A program made the position numbers and the translations under genes. From Psychrobacter pacificensis (GTDB taxonomy: Bacteria; Pseudomonadota; Gammaproteobacteria; Pseudomonadales; Moraxellaceae): a stretch of DNA of 48,588 nt. The notes beneath the pieces were generated by a model, which saw only the letters and a program-made list of their open reading frames with translations, made no database searches and had not been told where the DNA came from. The DNA lies in assembly GCF_900101915.1 (NCBI RefSeq), contig NZ_FNAL01000021.1, positions 1 through 48,588 on the forward strand. The letters run 5' to 3'. Shown here one piece after another: positions 30,001 through 40,101 of the stretch; positions within the stretch are counted from its first letter, which is position 1; each line of letters starts with the position of its first letter.

Positions 30001-31507
30001 GCAGCTGATTTTTGATTTGAAGCAAGTCAATCCAGATGCATTGGTATCGGTTAAATTGGTGTCGCGTCCGGGTGTTGGTACGATCGCGACAGGCGTTGCA
30101 AAAGCCTATGCCGATTTGATTACGATCTCAGGTTATGATGGTGGTACAGCAGCATCTCCGCTATCGTCTATCCATCATGCAGGCTCGCCATGGGAGCTAG
30201 GTCTGGCTGAAACCCATCAGTCTCTACGAGTGAATGGATTACGTGATAAGGTACGTGTTCAGACCGATGGTGGTTTAAAAACAGGATTGGATGTCGTCAA
30301 GGCTGCCATTCTTGGTGCAGAGAGCTTTGGCTTTGGTACTACGCCGATGATTGCGGTTGGTTGTAAGTACCTTCGTATCTGTCATTTAAATAATTGTCCA
30401 ACAGGGGTTGCTACCCAAAAAGCCAAGCTACGCGATGAGCATTTCATTGGTGAAGCAGAAATGCTGATTAATTTCTTTAAATTTGTGGCGACTGAAACAC
30501 GTGAATGGTTAGCAGCGCTAGGTGTTCGTAGTATGGAAGAGCTGGTCGGTCGTACTGACTTGCTAGATATCTTAGAAGGTAATACGGACAAGCAGCGTCA
30601 TCTTGATTTAACGCCATTGCTATTTAGTCACCCAGCCAGTGTGGGCAAAGCCCAAACGTGTCAGGTGGAGCGTAACGAGCCGTTTGATAAAGGCTTGCTC
30701 GCTGAGCAGATGATTCGCGATATGCTCGTCAATATTCGCCAAGGCTCAGGCGGCGATTATAGCTATTTCGTTGGCAACTGTGACCGCTCTATTGGTGCTC
30801 GTATCTCTGGTGAGATTGCGCAAGTATGGGGCAACCTTGGCATGAGCGATATGCCGATCAAGCTTCGTCTGACGGGGACCGCAGGGCAGAGCTTGGGTGT
30901 GTGGAACGCTGGCGGCCTAAATATTGAGCTTGAAGGCGATGCCAATGACTATGTGGGTAAAGGCATGGCTGGCGGTGAGATTGTCATTTATCCACCTAAA
31001 GACTCAAACTTTACGGCACAAGAAACCGCCATCATCGGTAATACTTGTCTATATGGTGCAACGGGCGGTAAGTTATATGCTGCTGGGACCGCAGGTGAGC
31101 GTTTTGGCGTTCGTAACTCTGGTGCGCATGCAGTCATCGAGGGTACAGGTGACCATTGCTGTGAATATATGACTGGCGGTATCGTCACGATTCTTGGACG
31201 TACTGGGCTCAACTTCGGCGCTGGTATGACGGGTGGTTTTGCTTATGTACTCGACATGGAAGGTGACTTCTTTGATCGTTGCAATCATGAACTGATCGAT
31301 CTCAACCGTATCTCAAGCGAGCAAACAGAAGAGCATCGCATTCACTTACAACAAGTGATTGAAGCTCATGTAGATAAAACAGGCAGTGCGTGGGGTCAGA
31401 CGATATTGGACGACTTTGAGCACTATGTTCGTAAATTCTATTTGGTGAAGCCAAAAGCGGCGAACATTGCAAGTCTTCTTAAAACTACCATGGCCGACCC
31501 ACAATAG
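27044..31507 (+). CDS. gltB: Glutamate synthase (NADPH) large subunit
   Basis: Transfers the glutamine amide to 2-oxoglutarate, making two glutamates. The protein has 1487 residues from ATG 27044, which has AAAAGGAC ahead. A longer in-frame start at TTG 26918 has no ribosome binding site and adds a stretch unlike the family. Cys20 ([11 protein letters not shown]) becomes the N-terminal catalytic nucleophile after propeptide removal. The class II amidotransferase domain covers about 20-430. A central domain follows, then the FMN/synthase domain. The 3Fe-4S ligands are Cys1107, Cys1113 and Cys1118 ([17 protein letters not shown]). The C-terminal GXG beta-helix repeats run about 1240-1430 ([17 protein letters not shown]). 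It is followed by gltD after 232 bases. Confidence 0.97.
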   Translation: MSMISSQTHLATPDDFSDNCGFGLIAHIKGEASHNLVKTAIHSLSCMTHRGGVAADGRTGDGCGLLLATPTDFFKQIADEQQFAITDNFAVGMVFVNLDDDKAKYSQQVLSDEITAQGLEVAGWRDVPLDLSIVGEIGRETLPGFKQVFVNAPDDLAAEDFNRKLFVARKKAEQRLTDDELFYVCSLSCQTIIYKGLVMPSDLPAFFLDLQDERLASHIVVFHQRFSTNTLPRWPLAQPFRYLAHNGELNTITGNRNWSKARTPKLKSDKLPNLNELTPLVNSTGSDSSSLDNMLEVLMSGGMNLFHAMSILVPPAWQNVDSMDMDLRAFYEFYSQHMEAWDGPAGLVIQDGRYAVCMLDRNGLRPSRWVTTKNGYITVASEVGVWDYSPQDVLAKGRVGPGQMLVIDTLTGQVMDTTAVATLLKNAHPYRKWLREEATRVRDDERLEETLAAQACRGDKLKALQKMYHITNEERTEIIRPNAENGQEPVGSMGDDTPMAVLSQQIRHVGDFFRQQFAQVTNPPIDPLRESIVMSLQTCLGAETNVFAPSARDAHRIILSSPVLSASKMQQLETLDDPAFKMARIDLNYDRTLELSDAIVAICEEVADKIRSGNTLIVLSDKEIDAEKVPANAIMVTGAVHHYLIAEGIRTDANLVIETGLARDSHQVAVLIGFGATCVYPYLAYDVIDDLVATGELLGDPIQARVNFRKGLDKGLLKILSKMGISTIVSYRGAQLFEAVGLSEEVVSLCFKGVQSRIKGATFADLAADQAQLAANAFKRRAPLDQGGLLKFVFNKEYHAFNPDVINSLHTAVRTGDYENYQNYANLVNSRPVATLRDLLQLKTDNSIDVDDVEDISEILTRFDSAGMSLGALSPEAHESIAMAMNTIGGRSNSGEGGEDPARYGTLRNSKIKQVASGRFGVTPAYLRSAEVMQIKVAQGAKPGEGGQLPGGKVNALIARLRYSVPGVTLISPPPHHDIYSIEDLAQLIFDLKQVNPDALVSVKLVSRPGVGTIATGVAKAYADLITISGYDGGTAASPLSSIHHAGSPWELGLAETHQSLRVNGLRDKVRVQTDGGLKTGLDVVKAAILGAESFGFGTTPMIAVGCKYLRICHLNNCPTGVATQKAKLRDEHFIGEAEMLINFFKFVATETREWLAALGVRSMEELVGRTDLLDILEGNTDKQRHLDLTPLLFSHPASVGKAQTCQVERNEPFDKGLLAEQMIRDMLVNIRQGSGGDYSYFVGNCDRSIGARISGEIAQVWGNLGMSDMPIKLRLTGTAGQSLGVWNAGGLNIELEGDANDYVGKGMAGGEIVIYPPKDSNFTAQETAIIGNTCLYGATGGKLYAAGTAGERFGVRNSGAHAVIEGTGDHCCEYMTGGIVTILGRTGLNFGAGMTGGFAYVLDMEGDFFDRCNHELIDLNRISSEQTEEHRIHLQQVIEAHVDKTGSAWGQTILDDFEHYVRKFYLVKPKAANIASLLKTTMADPQ

Positions 31508-31514
31508 CCGATTT

Positions 31515-31575
31515 GTCATTGTCGGTCGTGTCAATCGATTGTCTTAAGAGATCGTATTGAGGAATCGACAATGAC
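31515..31575 (+). other. Inverted repeat in the gltB–gltD spacer
   Basis: GTCATTGTCG (31515-31524) is the exact reverse complement of CGACAATGAC (31566-31575). Inside lie a second short pairing TCAAT/ATTGA (31531-31535 with 31556-31560) and the small palindrome CAATCGATTG. There is no T-run. It may stabilise gltB mRNA or adjust the gltB:gltD ratio. Confidence 0.5.
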
Positions 31576-31607
31576 TTTAATTAGGGTAGCCAGCGTTCCG
31601 TTTTTAG

Positions 31608-33161
<1,554 letters not shown>

Positions 33162-33204
33162 TTACCTCGATTTAGATTCCACGATTTATTAGTGGTTTGT
33201 GATG

Positions 33205-33247
33205 TAAACGTCTTTTGTCTTTTATCAGACAAAAGGCGTTTTTTTTG
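33205..33247 (+). terminator. Terminator of gltBD
   Basis: AAACGTCTTTTGTCT pairs with AGACAAAAGGCGTTT (one T·G), a TTTATC loop, and T's after, starting about 45 bases beyond the gltD stop. Confidence 0.9.
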
Positions 33248-33366
33248 AGTGATGCTTGGTAAATCGAGGCTCGACTGCTAGCATGTTTTTGCGTACCCTA
33301 TATGCTTTATCGTTTACCTCATTTATCCACTAAAACTCGTTTATTCACTAAAAAGAGTAGCCTTGC

Positions 33367-34578
33367 GTGAAATCAACCCTTTACCAGCTTATTACTGCTC
33401 CATTTACTGAGCCTTATGTTCGCTATCAACATGCCGACGTCTTGCACGCCATTCGCTTAGGAACGGCTGTCATACTGGCGCTACTGGCCAATAAACTCAC
33501 CAACCTGCCGCATGGTGAGTGGACCACCATTACGGTTTTTATTATCTTGGGATTATTGCAGTATCAAGGCGCTATTTATACCAAAGCCAAAGAGCGTGTC
33601 TTGGGTACTCTATTAGGCATAGGTACAGCCCTTGGGGTGCTGTGGTTCATTCAAAATGCAGGTGCATGGCTATGGATCGATTATGTACTTATCGGTATAT
33701 TAAGCGGCATCATTGGTTATCTGGCCGTTCGTAAGCTTGGCTACACAGGGCTGCTAACGGGTATCACTATGTTGATGATTGTCTCTGACTTGGGTCACAA
33801 CAGCATCGGTCAAGATGGCATCTACCGCGCGCTAAATATCTTACTGGGTACAGGTGTTTCGGTAGCAGTGACGCTGATTTTACCGCTCAAATCAACGTTG
33901 ATGTGGCGGTTTTTATTGAGTAGTAATCTTGACGCTTGTAGCAGTCTCTATGCTGGCGTGGGTCATCATATTGATGCAGCGGATGGGGTAATGGACAATG
34001 CTACTCAAAAATCAAACCCAATCGCCTTTCCTATTAAAGAAGTACCCGTTGATAGGAAGTTGGTAACAGCGCTACAGCAGATCAACAAACGCCTGCTGGC
34101 TGTGCGTCCACATATCGCTGCGACAGCAAGTGAGTCAGGAATCGAAAAAGAGACGCTAGAGACCATTCAGCGTACCCATCGTAATATTATCGGAACGATT
34201 GATTTATTATTAAGTGCTGCTCCGCGTTTGGCGAATATCGAAATTGATGAAGAAAACCATGTGTTACTGATGCATTATCAGCACGAATTGACGCAAGCCA
34301 TGCAGCATATGGCGGCGGTACTCCGAAGTCCAAGCGATGAAGTGTTTCGCCCGATTACTCGTATTGCTGTGTCAGAATATCCAAGTGTGCAGCACTTAGC
34401 ATTTGAGTGGCAGGGGTATTTTTGGTTAACACAGACGTTGCAAACCCAGTTGCAGCAATTGAGTGATCTGTTACAAACCTCTAAGCCACACTGGTTTGCT
34501 GCATCTGGGCTGGGTTATCAGCGCCGTGAGCAGCGCCGGATGAAAGAGCAGGGCGGCGAGACAGATTTGCATTTATAA
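33367..34578 (+). CDS. FUSC-family integral membrane protein (aromatic acid exporter-like)
   Basis: A 403-residue protein with about six hydrophobic helices in the first half (roughly 27-46, 51-67, 77-96, 98-118, 122-140, 152-172) and a soluble, largely helical second half. This resembles one half of the YccS/AaeB (FUSC) family. Full YccS/AaeB proteins have two such membrane modules; this one has a single module, as in shorter FUSC members. Typical pieces are AIRLGTAVILALL, TTITVFIILG and KAKERVLGTLLGIGTALG. Some family members export aromatic acids; the substrate here cannot be told. The start is GTG with only a weak ribosome binding site. It stands alone with terminators on both sides. Confidence 0.8.
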   Translation: MKSTLYQLITAPFTEPYVRYQHADVLHAIRLGTAVILALLANKLTNLPHGEWTTITVFIILGLLQYQGAIYTKAKERVLGTLLGIGTALGVLWFIQNAGAWLWIDYVLIGILSGIIGYLAVRKLGYTGLLTGITMLMIVSDLGHNSIGQDGIYRALNILLGTGVSVAVTLILPLKSTLMWRFLLSSNLDACSSLYAGVGHHIDAADGVMDNATQKSNPIAFPIKEVPVDRKLVTALQQINKRLLAVRPHIAATASESGIEKETLETIQRTHRNIIGTIDLLLSAAPRLANIEIDEENHVLLMHYQHELTQAMQHMAAVLRSPSDEVFRPITRIAVSEYPSVQHLAFEWQGYFWLTQTLQTQLQQLSDLLQTSKPHWFAASGLGYQRREQRRMKEQGGETDLHL

Positions 34579-34581
34579 CGC

Positions 34582-34622
34582 ACAAAAAAACGCTGACCAT
34601 TTAGGATCAGCGTTTTTTCTTA
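34582..34622. terminator. Bidirectional terminator between the FUSC gene and the potD-like gene
   Basis: AAAAAACGCTGA (12 bases) pairs with TCAGCGTTTTTT around a short loop, with A's to the left and T's to the right. It serves the two converging genes. Confidence 0.92.
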
Positions 34623-34660
34623 AAGATTTACTTTATTTTAAAGGTATTAAACCATGGCTA

Positions 34661-35788
34661 TTAGCGCCCCGTTTTTAGCTTATCCCAGTATTGTTGATAC
34701 ACTTGTAGTGCTTCATCGCCCACATCTTCTTGGAATTCCGCTTTGGCTAACACGTCTTTAGATGGGTAAATCGTTGGATTGTTGCGAACGCTTTCATCCA
34801 TCAGCTCTCGTGCTGCCTGGTTTGGTGAGGCATAACCAATTTCTTCACTCACGATTTTGGCGTTTTCAGGACGCAATAAGTAATCAATAAATTTATGTGC
34901 TGCATCAACCTGTTTGGCATTTTTTGGAATGACAAAGTTGTCCATCCACAAGATAGCGCCTTCAGTTGGGTATTTATAAGCCAGGCTCGTTAGACCTTCG
35001 TCATTCGCCATGACTGCTTCGCCATTCCACGTCATGCCAAGAGACGTCTCACCTTCGATGTACGGCATACGTGTCGCATCAGAGTTAAACGTTTTGACGT
35101 TTGGCATTAACGTTGTAAGCTTGTCGTAAGCCGCTTTGATTTCATCAGGATTGCTACTGTTGCCCGAGTAGCCTAGCGTCAGTAACGCCATACCGAACAC
35201 TTCACGCACATCGTTGGTAAGCATCACCTGACCTTTGTACTTAGGATCCCATAGGTCGTTCCAGCTATTCACAGTTGCAGGATCGACACTATCGCCATTG
35301 ATCGCAAGACCGGTGCTACCCCACATGTACGGTATAGAGTATTTATTGTCAGGATCGACTTTGGTGTTGGTAAATGACGTATCGAGGTTTTTAAAGTTAC
35401 TTAATTTAGACTTATCTAACTCTTGCAGTAACCCTTCTTTGGCCATTTTTTCGACATAATAAGTCGATGGAATGGCCAAATCATACTGGCTAGAATCATC
35501 AAGCAATTTGAGTTTGGCGTACATGGCTTCGTTGGAATCAAACGTTGTGTAATTGACCGTGATACCAGTTTCTTCCTCAAAACCATCCAAAATCTCTTGT
35601 GGCATGTACTCTGACCAGTTATACAGATTAAGCGTCTCATTGCTCGCAGCAGCGCTAGCATCTGCCGCATTGTCAGAATTGCTACAGCTGGATAATGCCA
35701 AGCCAACAGTGGCTGCTAGTAATGCTTTTGGCAGCATACGTCCAAAGCGTGCCGGGCTGCTTGAATGGAACGATGATAAATGGGTCAA
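34661..35788 (-). CDS. Polyamine-type ABC transporter substrate-binding lipoprotein (PotD/PotF-like)
   Basis: Binds a polyamine in the periplasm for uptake by an ABC transporter. The 375-residue protein has a lipoprotein signal with the lipidated cysteine at about 35 (LALSSC). The mature part begins LNLYNWSEYMPQEIL, the family signature, followed by YDLAIPSTYYVEKMAKEGLL, SIPYMWGSTGLAING, and the C-terminal binding region (ILWMDNFVIPKNAK). The start is TTG at 35788 because AGGAGAGG stands five bases upstream of it; another in-frame TTG at 35812 lies before that site. No potA, potB or potC is nearby, so its permease must be encoded elsewhere. Confidence 0.88.
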   Translation of the reverse strand: MTHLSSFHSSSPARFGRMLPKALLAATVGLALSSCSNSDNAADASAAASNETLNLYNWSEYMPQEILDGFEEETGITVNYTTFDSNEAMYAKLKLLDDSSQYDLAIPSTYYVEKMAKEGLLQELDKSKLSNFKNLDTSFTNTKVDPDNKYSIPYMWGSTGLAINGDSVDPATVNSWNDLWDPKYKGQVMLTNDVREVFGMALLTLGYSGNSSNPDEIKAAYDKLTTLMPNVKTFNSDATRMPYIEGETSLGMTWNGEAVMANDEGLTSLAYKYPTEGAILWMDNFVIPKNAKQVDAAHKFIDYLLRPENAKIVSEEIGYASPNQAARELMDESVRNNPTIYPSKDVLAKAEFQEDVGDEALQVYQQYWDKLKTGR

Positions 35789-36147
35789 AATACCTCTCCT
35801 AAATAAAGACAATTCAAATCAAAGATGCGGATAAAAATGATAAGGCAATTAATGCCTAATGTCGCTAATAACACTATTATGGTTATCACTTTGCACAATT
35901 TAAAGGGCTATTACTAAGACAATATGTCGTAATGCGCATACATAGCGCTCATGAGACAAATCAAATTTGTCATAACAGCTGATTTGAACACAGATGATAA
36001 TCAGTCGAATTTCTAAAAAACTGCTCACAAGGTGCTGGGCAATGAGGTGATATAACCATGCTACTATAAACGTAGGCTCAAGCGCAAAATCGCAAAAAGC
36101 ACTTGGCTCTCAATGAACCATACCACAATAATAAAGGATACCGCGTG
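35789..36147. other. Divergent promoter region between the potD-like gene and the SDR gene
   Basis: About 360 bases without a credible gene. It holds an inverted repeat GACAAAT-CAA-ATTTGTC (35955-35971), a possible operator. Nothing else is secure. Confidence 0.45.
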
Positions 36148-36960
36148 ATGACTCAAAGTACCTCTACTAACAGACCTGTCGCTATACCAGCATTACTTAC
36201 GGACAAAGTCGCCATCGTCACTGGCGCCAGTCGTGGACTTGGTGCACAAATTGCTCAGCAAATGGCAACAGCTGGCGCAATCGTTTGTGTCAATTACCTC
36301 AACAGTAAAGAGGCGGCTGAGACGGTAGTGGCTGATATCATGGCAGCAGGCGGGCAGGCGTTCGTATATCAGGCGGATGTCACCAAGCTTGAGCAGGTAA
36401 AGGCCATGGCGGCTGAAGTTATTAGCCGTCATGGTCGTATCGATATTGTGGTCAATAATGCATTGCCACACTATCAATTTGACCCTAGTGCTGACAATAC
36501 TAGCATCGAGACCGTGCAGTGGGCGCATTTTTCTCAGCAAATCGACGGTATCGTCAAAGGCGCGGTCAACACTGTACAAGCGGTATTGCCACAGATGAAA
36601 GCGCAGCAGATGGGTAAAATCATTAATATCTCAACCAACCTTGTCTACAATCCTGTCGTGACTTATTATGACTATACGACCGCCAAATCGGCGCTGCTGG
36701 GGCTCACGCGCAATCTAGCTAGCGAGCTTGGTCCGCACGGCATTCGCGTAAACCTATTAGCAGGCGGCCTGTTAAAGACTACCGATGCTAGCAGCCTCAC
36801 GACTGAGGAAGTCTTTGACTATATCGCTACCACCACGCCGCTGCGTCAAGCCACCTCAGTTGCCGACTTTGCTAACTCTGTACTACTCATGGCGTCTGAT
36901 TTGAGCGTGGCTATCACCGGTCAGTCCATCGCGGTTGATGGTGGTTTGACGATGCCTTAG
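36148..36960 (+). CDS. Short-chain dehydrogenase/reductase (FabG-like)
   Basis: A 270-residue NAD(P)-dependent oxidoreductase of the classical SDR family. The cofactor motif TGASRGLG lies at about 25-32. The structural NNA appears at 103-105, a catalytic-region serine at about 162 (NISTNLVYN), and YTTAK gives Tyr176 and Lys180. The ending SVAITGQSIAVDGGLTMP is typical of 3-oxoacyl-ACP reductase-like members. The substrate cannot be deduced. ATG 36148 is preceded by AAGGA; GTG one codon upstream is an alternative, and the longer frame from 36103 is less likely. It is a single gene facing a HAD phosphatase gene. Confidence 0.85.
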   Translation: MTQSTSTNRPVAIPALLTDKVAIVTGASRGLGAQIAQQMATAGAIVCVNYLNSKEAAETVVADIMAAGGQAFVYQADVTKLEQVKAMAAEVISRHGRIDIVVNNALPHYQFDPSADNTSIETVQWAHFSQQIDGIVKGAVNTVQAVLPQMKAQQMGKIINISTNLVYNPVVTYYDYTTAKSALLGLTRNLASELGPHGIRVNLLAGGLLKTTDASSLTTEEVFDYIATTTPLRQATSVADFANSVLLMASDLSVAITGQSIAVDGGLTMP

Positions 36961-37002
36961 CAAAAAGCTAACGGGTACTTGATATAGGCTCAAGCAAGGT
37001 TT

Positions 37003-37842
37003 TTATTTGGTGGACGCGGCAGTGTAGAACTGCTCAAGCACGGCTTGGATACCATACTCTTCAATCGTACCAGTGACAAAATCAGCTCGTTCTATCAGAG
37101 CGGGCTGAGCATCCCCCATCGCAACCGCAAACCCCACCAAATCAAACATTTCTAAATCATTCATACCATCGCCAAACGCCATACACTCGCTGACATCGAC
37201 CGCATAGTATTCGCAGACATCTTTGATGCCGCGCGCTTTTGAAGCATCTACTGGCAAAATATCTGCACCGATTTGATGCCAATGTACCAGCTTTAAATCA
37301 TACTGCGCAAAATCGATGTCCTGCATTTTATCGAATTGATTATTAAAAAATACTGAGCATTGATAGACGATATTTGACTTGTAATACTCAGGGTCAAGAA
37401 TAGAGTTGGGTGTGACAGCGTTGAATTCACGCAAACGGTCGTTTTCATCTGACCATGCGATATGAGTAGCAGAGTCAAACTTATGAATCAAGTCGCTCTG
37501 CTGGCAAAGACGCACGATTTTATCTGTTTGCTCATCTGACAATGGATAGTGGCTGATTCGGCCCTTTTTATCAAAGCTATACTGTCCATTCATACAAATA
37601 ATGGCATCCAATATATCTGCATCAAGCAATGCTAAGATATCCTCAGGCAATATGGCCTTGGAGCGCCCAGTTGAAATCACCAGCTTGATATCAGTGTCTG
37701 CCAGTTGCTCAAGGGTTGCTTTATTATGTTCGGCAATGACGCCGCTGCGACTCAAGGTATCATCGATATCGAAAAAGATGATTTTAGGTGTAGAAACTTT
37801 GGTATTCATACTTTCTTGAGCAATTTTATCTTCGATAAACAT
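37003..37842 (-). CDS. HAD-superfamily hydrolase, Cof/YidA type
   Basis: A 279-residue phosphatase of HAD subfamily IIB, which typically dephosphorylates sugar phosphates or nucleotides. Motif I is FFDIDDT with the nucleophile Asp25 and acid/base Asp27. Motif II is VISTGR. A C2-type cap domain occupies the middle (about 85-200). Motif III/IV lies in DASKARGIK and MAFGDGMNDLEMF, with the two metal-binding aspartates. The start at 37842 has AGAGGA upstream; Met12 is a less likely alternative. The substrate is unknown. It converges on the SDR gene with only 42 bases between stops and a weak hairpin (CTTGA / TCAAG near 36977-36994) in the gap. Confidence 0.88.
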   Translation of the reverse strand: MFIEDKIAQESMNTKVSTPKIIFFDIDDTLSRSGVIAEHNKATLEQLADTDIKLVISTGRSKAILPEDILALLDADILDAIICMNGQYSFDKKGRISHYPLSDEQTDKIVRLCQQSDLIHKFDSATHIAWSDENDRLREFNAVTPNSILDPEYYKSNIVYQCSVFFNNQFDKMQDIDFAQYDLKLVHWHQIGADILPVDASKARGIKDVCEYYAVDVSECMAFGDGMNDLEMFDLVGFAVAMGDAQPALIERADFVTGTIEEYGIQAVLEQFYTAASTK

Positions 37843-38235
37843 GATGATCCTCTACATTTTAAGCGCTGCTACTAAAGGTAATAGTAGCTGATTACTAATG
37901 CCTGAGCGACTTTATTATTCGTCTTATCCTACAGGCTCATTAGCCAAAAATGAGGATGGTTTTGACTAGGTTGTGTAACGCATGGGTCTTACGCTATTCA
38001 CTTTGATGATTCATAAAATTGCTAACGTATTACCGAAGATACCGTTGATATTCTATGTTTAGACTATATATAGACTACACTTAAATTAAATATTTTTTAG
38101 TTCATCTAATGAATTTTATCTAATAAATTACTATGTCGTTTTCTGAGCTAAGTTCTTTAAAGAGGGTTTATTGATAACGACTCAAGCACTTATAGAGAAA
38201 ATTGAATAAGCAAAATAATTTATAGGGACAAGATT
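37843..38235. other. Gene-free spacer between the HAD gene and the hemerythrin-like gene
   Basis: About 390 AT-rich bases with no credible open frame and no tRNA-like fold. TTGATA occurs at 38171-38176 without a well-placed -10. I see no clear element here. Confidence 0.5.
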
Positions 38236-38829
38236 ATGACTGCTTCTACCCCAAAATCAAATCATGATGCCATAGCAGATAACACGCTCGATGCGTCTAT
38301 GCCACGTCACCCTGAGAGCCGATTACAATCAGAATGGCTATTTTTGTATGACAAACTGCCACCAGATCAATGGTTCAGTAACGACTATGTTTATAAGACA
38401 TCTTTTTGGCTAAGTATTCACGCTGACATACGTAAACGCCAACACGTTCTTATCCAAATCAGTGATGCCTATCATGCTGGTGATATTGAATGGTTAGAAT
38501 ACCGCTCACAAATCTCATCACGGATTAATCAATATATTTTTAAATTACATCAGCACCATAATATTGAAGATACAGGCTACTTTCCGCAGTTCATGCGCAT
38601 GTACCCTCAACTAAAAGCAGGTTTTGAGATATTAGATCGTGATCATGTGCATTTGGATACACTGCTTAATGAGCTGCAAGTGCTAAATAGCAGGCTAGCA
38701 TCAAGCAATACTGAAGATAAAGCGCTGGTTGAGCAATTGCATCAGCGCTTAATGGATGCAAGTGAGCTACTGTCGCAACACCTCACTGATGAAGAAGATT
38801 TGGTGATTCCTATTTTGGGGTTAAATTAG
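38236..38829 (+). CDS. Hemerythrin-like (HHE) domain protein
   Basis: A 197-residue soluble protein with a four-helix pattern of metal-binding residues expected for a hemerythrin-like di-iron site. His62 (SIHAD), His107/His108 with Glu111 (HQHHNIED), His137/His139 (DRDHVHLD), and His182 with Glu186 (SQHLTDEED) each lie on a separate predicted helix. Such proteins bind oxygen or nitric oxide, or handle iron. The first ~30 residues are polar and probably disordered. AGGGA precedes the ATG. No terminator is seen after it. Its last ~9 codons (EDLVIPILGLN) recur, diverged, at the end of the truncated BLUF gene downstream, which marks a tandem duplication. Confidence 0.82.
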   Translation: MTASTPKSNHDAIADNTLDASMPRHPESRLQSEWLFLYDKLPPDQWFSNDYVYKTSFWLSIHADIRKRQHVLIQISDAYHAGDIEWLEYRSQISSRINQYIFKLHQHHNIEDTGYFPQFMRMYPQLKAGFEILDRDHVHLDTLLNELQVLNSRLASSNTEDKALVEQLHQRLMDASELLSQHLTDEEDLVIPILGLN

Positions 38830-39338
38830 TGTTATAGCGAAAAATAGTTCAGCTTTATTTTTTATCAGACAAGACTACCGCACTGAATGTATCAAAATCT
38901 GTAGTACTACGATGTAGCGATAGGAGTGGGAGTACGCTATCTTATTGAAACTGCAACGTTGGCTCTCTAGAAAATAGTAATAACGGGTAAAAACCTACTA
39001 AAAAATACAAAATGTTGTTGATTGTACTTTAGAGTAAAGGATATCTTAATTTAAAGCTGTTTTGATCATTGGAATCTTTTATGCATAAAGTTATTGAGTA
39101 CATCTCAGAATCTGGTGCTGAAGTTTTGGAGGAGGGAGATAAAGACGGGGCAGATATTCTGGTTAGCCTCACATATATCGGTAAAAATCGTGAGAAAGAT
39201 AATGGCATAAAGCTGACTCGTACCTTTGAGACGGCACGAAAAAATAACGAAAAAAGCAATATCACTTCAGCGCTTGTCATTAAGGATCATTATTTTATTC
39301 AAAACATTGAAAACTCGAGATTTTCGATTAAGGAAAGC
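38799..39338 (+). repeat. Diverged ~540-base tandem repeat, unit 1
   Basis: Runs from the hemerythrin-like gene's tail through the spacer and promoter into the first BLUF gene. The tail block at 38799-38824 matches 39339-39364 at 22 of 26 positions. The promoter (39018 versus 39557), the spacer block CTATCTTATTGAAA (versus CTATCTCATCAAAA), and the ATG (39081 versus 39621) all recur at an offset of 539-540 bases. Confidence 0.7.
39018..39047 (+). promoter_or_regulatory. Promoter of the first BLUF-like gene
   Basis: TTGATT (39018-39023), 18 bases, TATCTT (39042-39047), followed by AATTTA. The same boxes with the same spacing precede the other two BLUF-like genes; the ATG lies 33 bases further on. 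Confidence 0.7.
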
Positions 39339-39389
39339 TTAGTTATTGCTATTTTGGGATTAAAAAATAGTAATTATAGTCAGATATAG
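39081..39389 (+). pseudogene. Truncated BLUF-domain gene fused to a hemerythrin-gene tail
   Basis: Encodes 102 residues. Residues 26-85 align with the first two thirds of a BLUF (blue light sensing using FAD) domain and are very close to the third gene of the array. The flavin-contact residues Tyr32 (SLTYIG), Asn56 (RKNNEKS) and Gln74 (YFIQNIE) are kept. After about Glu85 the homology stops. It is replaced by SLVIAILGLK, which mirrors the hemerythrin-like protein's ending LVIPILGLN. The last BLUF strand and the C-terminal helices are missing, so a normal photocycle is unlikely. ATG 39081 is chosen because it matches the start of its neighbours relative to the shared promoter; a TTG at 39069 is possible. 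Confidence 0.75.
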
Positions 39390-39878
39390 ATTAGGCTTTT
39401 GAGCTATTAGAATAATACAATCACACAGTTTTCACCAACATTTGTAGTAAAATTCGCGGCAGTAAATACTGGTGTCCTATCTCATCAAAAAGGTCATGTC
39501 ACAATTTAAAAAATAATAATAGATGGTAAAAATTCGGTCAAAACGTAACAATTTCATTGATTATATTTTATAATAAAGTGTATCTTAATTTAGATAAGTA
39601 TTTTGCAAATAGGGTTTCTTATGCATACAACGACAAGCCATGCTTCAGAGAACAAAAAAAGAAATGGCGAGCACATTCTTATCAACATGACATATATCGC
39701 CAGAAATGTCGATCTAGACTCAGGCATCGAGTTGACTCGTGCACTTGAGTATTGGAGAAGGTATTTCGAAGAAAACGGCATCGTTTCAGCTTTAGTTATC
39801 AGTGAAGGCTATTTTGTCCAAAGCTTTCAGGGAACAAGACCTGCTATCAGTACTGCCTTGCACAAGATATTCGACGAG
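39339..39878 (+). repeat. Diverged ~540-base tandem repeat, unit 2
   Basis: Second copy of the tail–spacer–promoter–BLUF block. It begins with the hemerythrin-type tail inside the truncated gene and runs into the second BLUF-like gene. The right edge is approximate, because the coding parts of the two copies have diverged strongly. Confidence 0.6.
39557..39586 (+). promoter_or_regulatory. Promoter of the second BLUF-like gene
   Basis: TTGATT (39557-39562), 18 bases, TATCTT (39581-39586), followed by AATTTA. The ATG is 34 bases downstream. Homology with the first promoter extends about 50 bases upstream. Confidence 0.7.
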
Positions 39879-40094
39879 CATCCAACTATTTTTCCTAACA
39901 TTATCAACATAGAAGAAATAGAATCACGCCAATGGGATGGTTTTTTAATCAAACATTTAACGTCAAGTAATGAAGATGAATTGTATGCTTTGAAAAACTT
40001 CTCGACAGGTGCTGACTATAATCCTTACCTTATGAGAAGTAGTCAGATTGAGAACTTTTTACATGAGATTTTTGCAGATCAAAAAAAATTATAA
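39621..40094 (+). CDS. Divergent BLUF-domain protein (BlsA-like), second copy
   Basis: A 157-residue protein with a complete BLUF-like domain plus a short C-terminal helical extension (FSTGADYNPYLM...IENFLHEIF). The extension recalls the tail of Acinetobacter BlsA. BLUF proteins bind FAD and change a hydrogen-bond network in blue light, using Tyr, Gln and Asn near the flavin. Here Tyr25 (NMTYIAR) and Gln67 (YFVQSFQ) are present, but the flavin-binding Asn position is Phe49 (RRYFEENG). The usual Trp and Met near the end are Phe and Ile (WDGFLIKH). Flavin binding is therefore doubtful. ATG 39621 is preferred over TTG 39603, because its distance from the -10 matches the other copies. Confidence 0.75.
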   Translation: MHTTTSHASENKKRNGEHILINMTYIARNVDLDSGIELTRALEYWRRYFEENGIVSALVISEGYFVQSFQGTRPAISTALHKIFDEHPTIFPNIINIEEIESRQWDGFLIKHLTSSNEDELYALKNFSTGADYNPYLMRSSQIENFLHEIFADQKKL

Positions 40095-40101
40095 CGACAT
40101 A

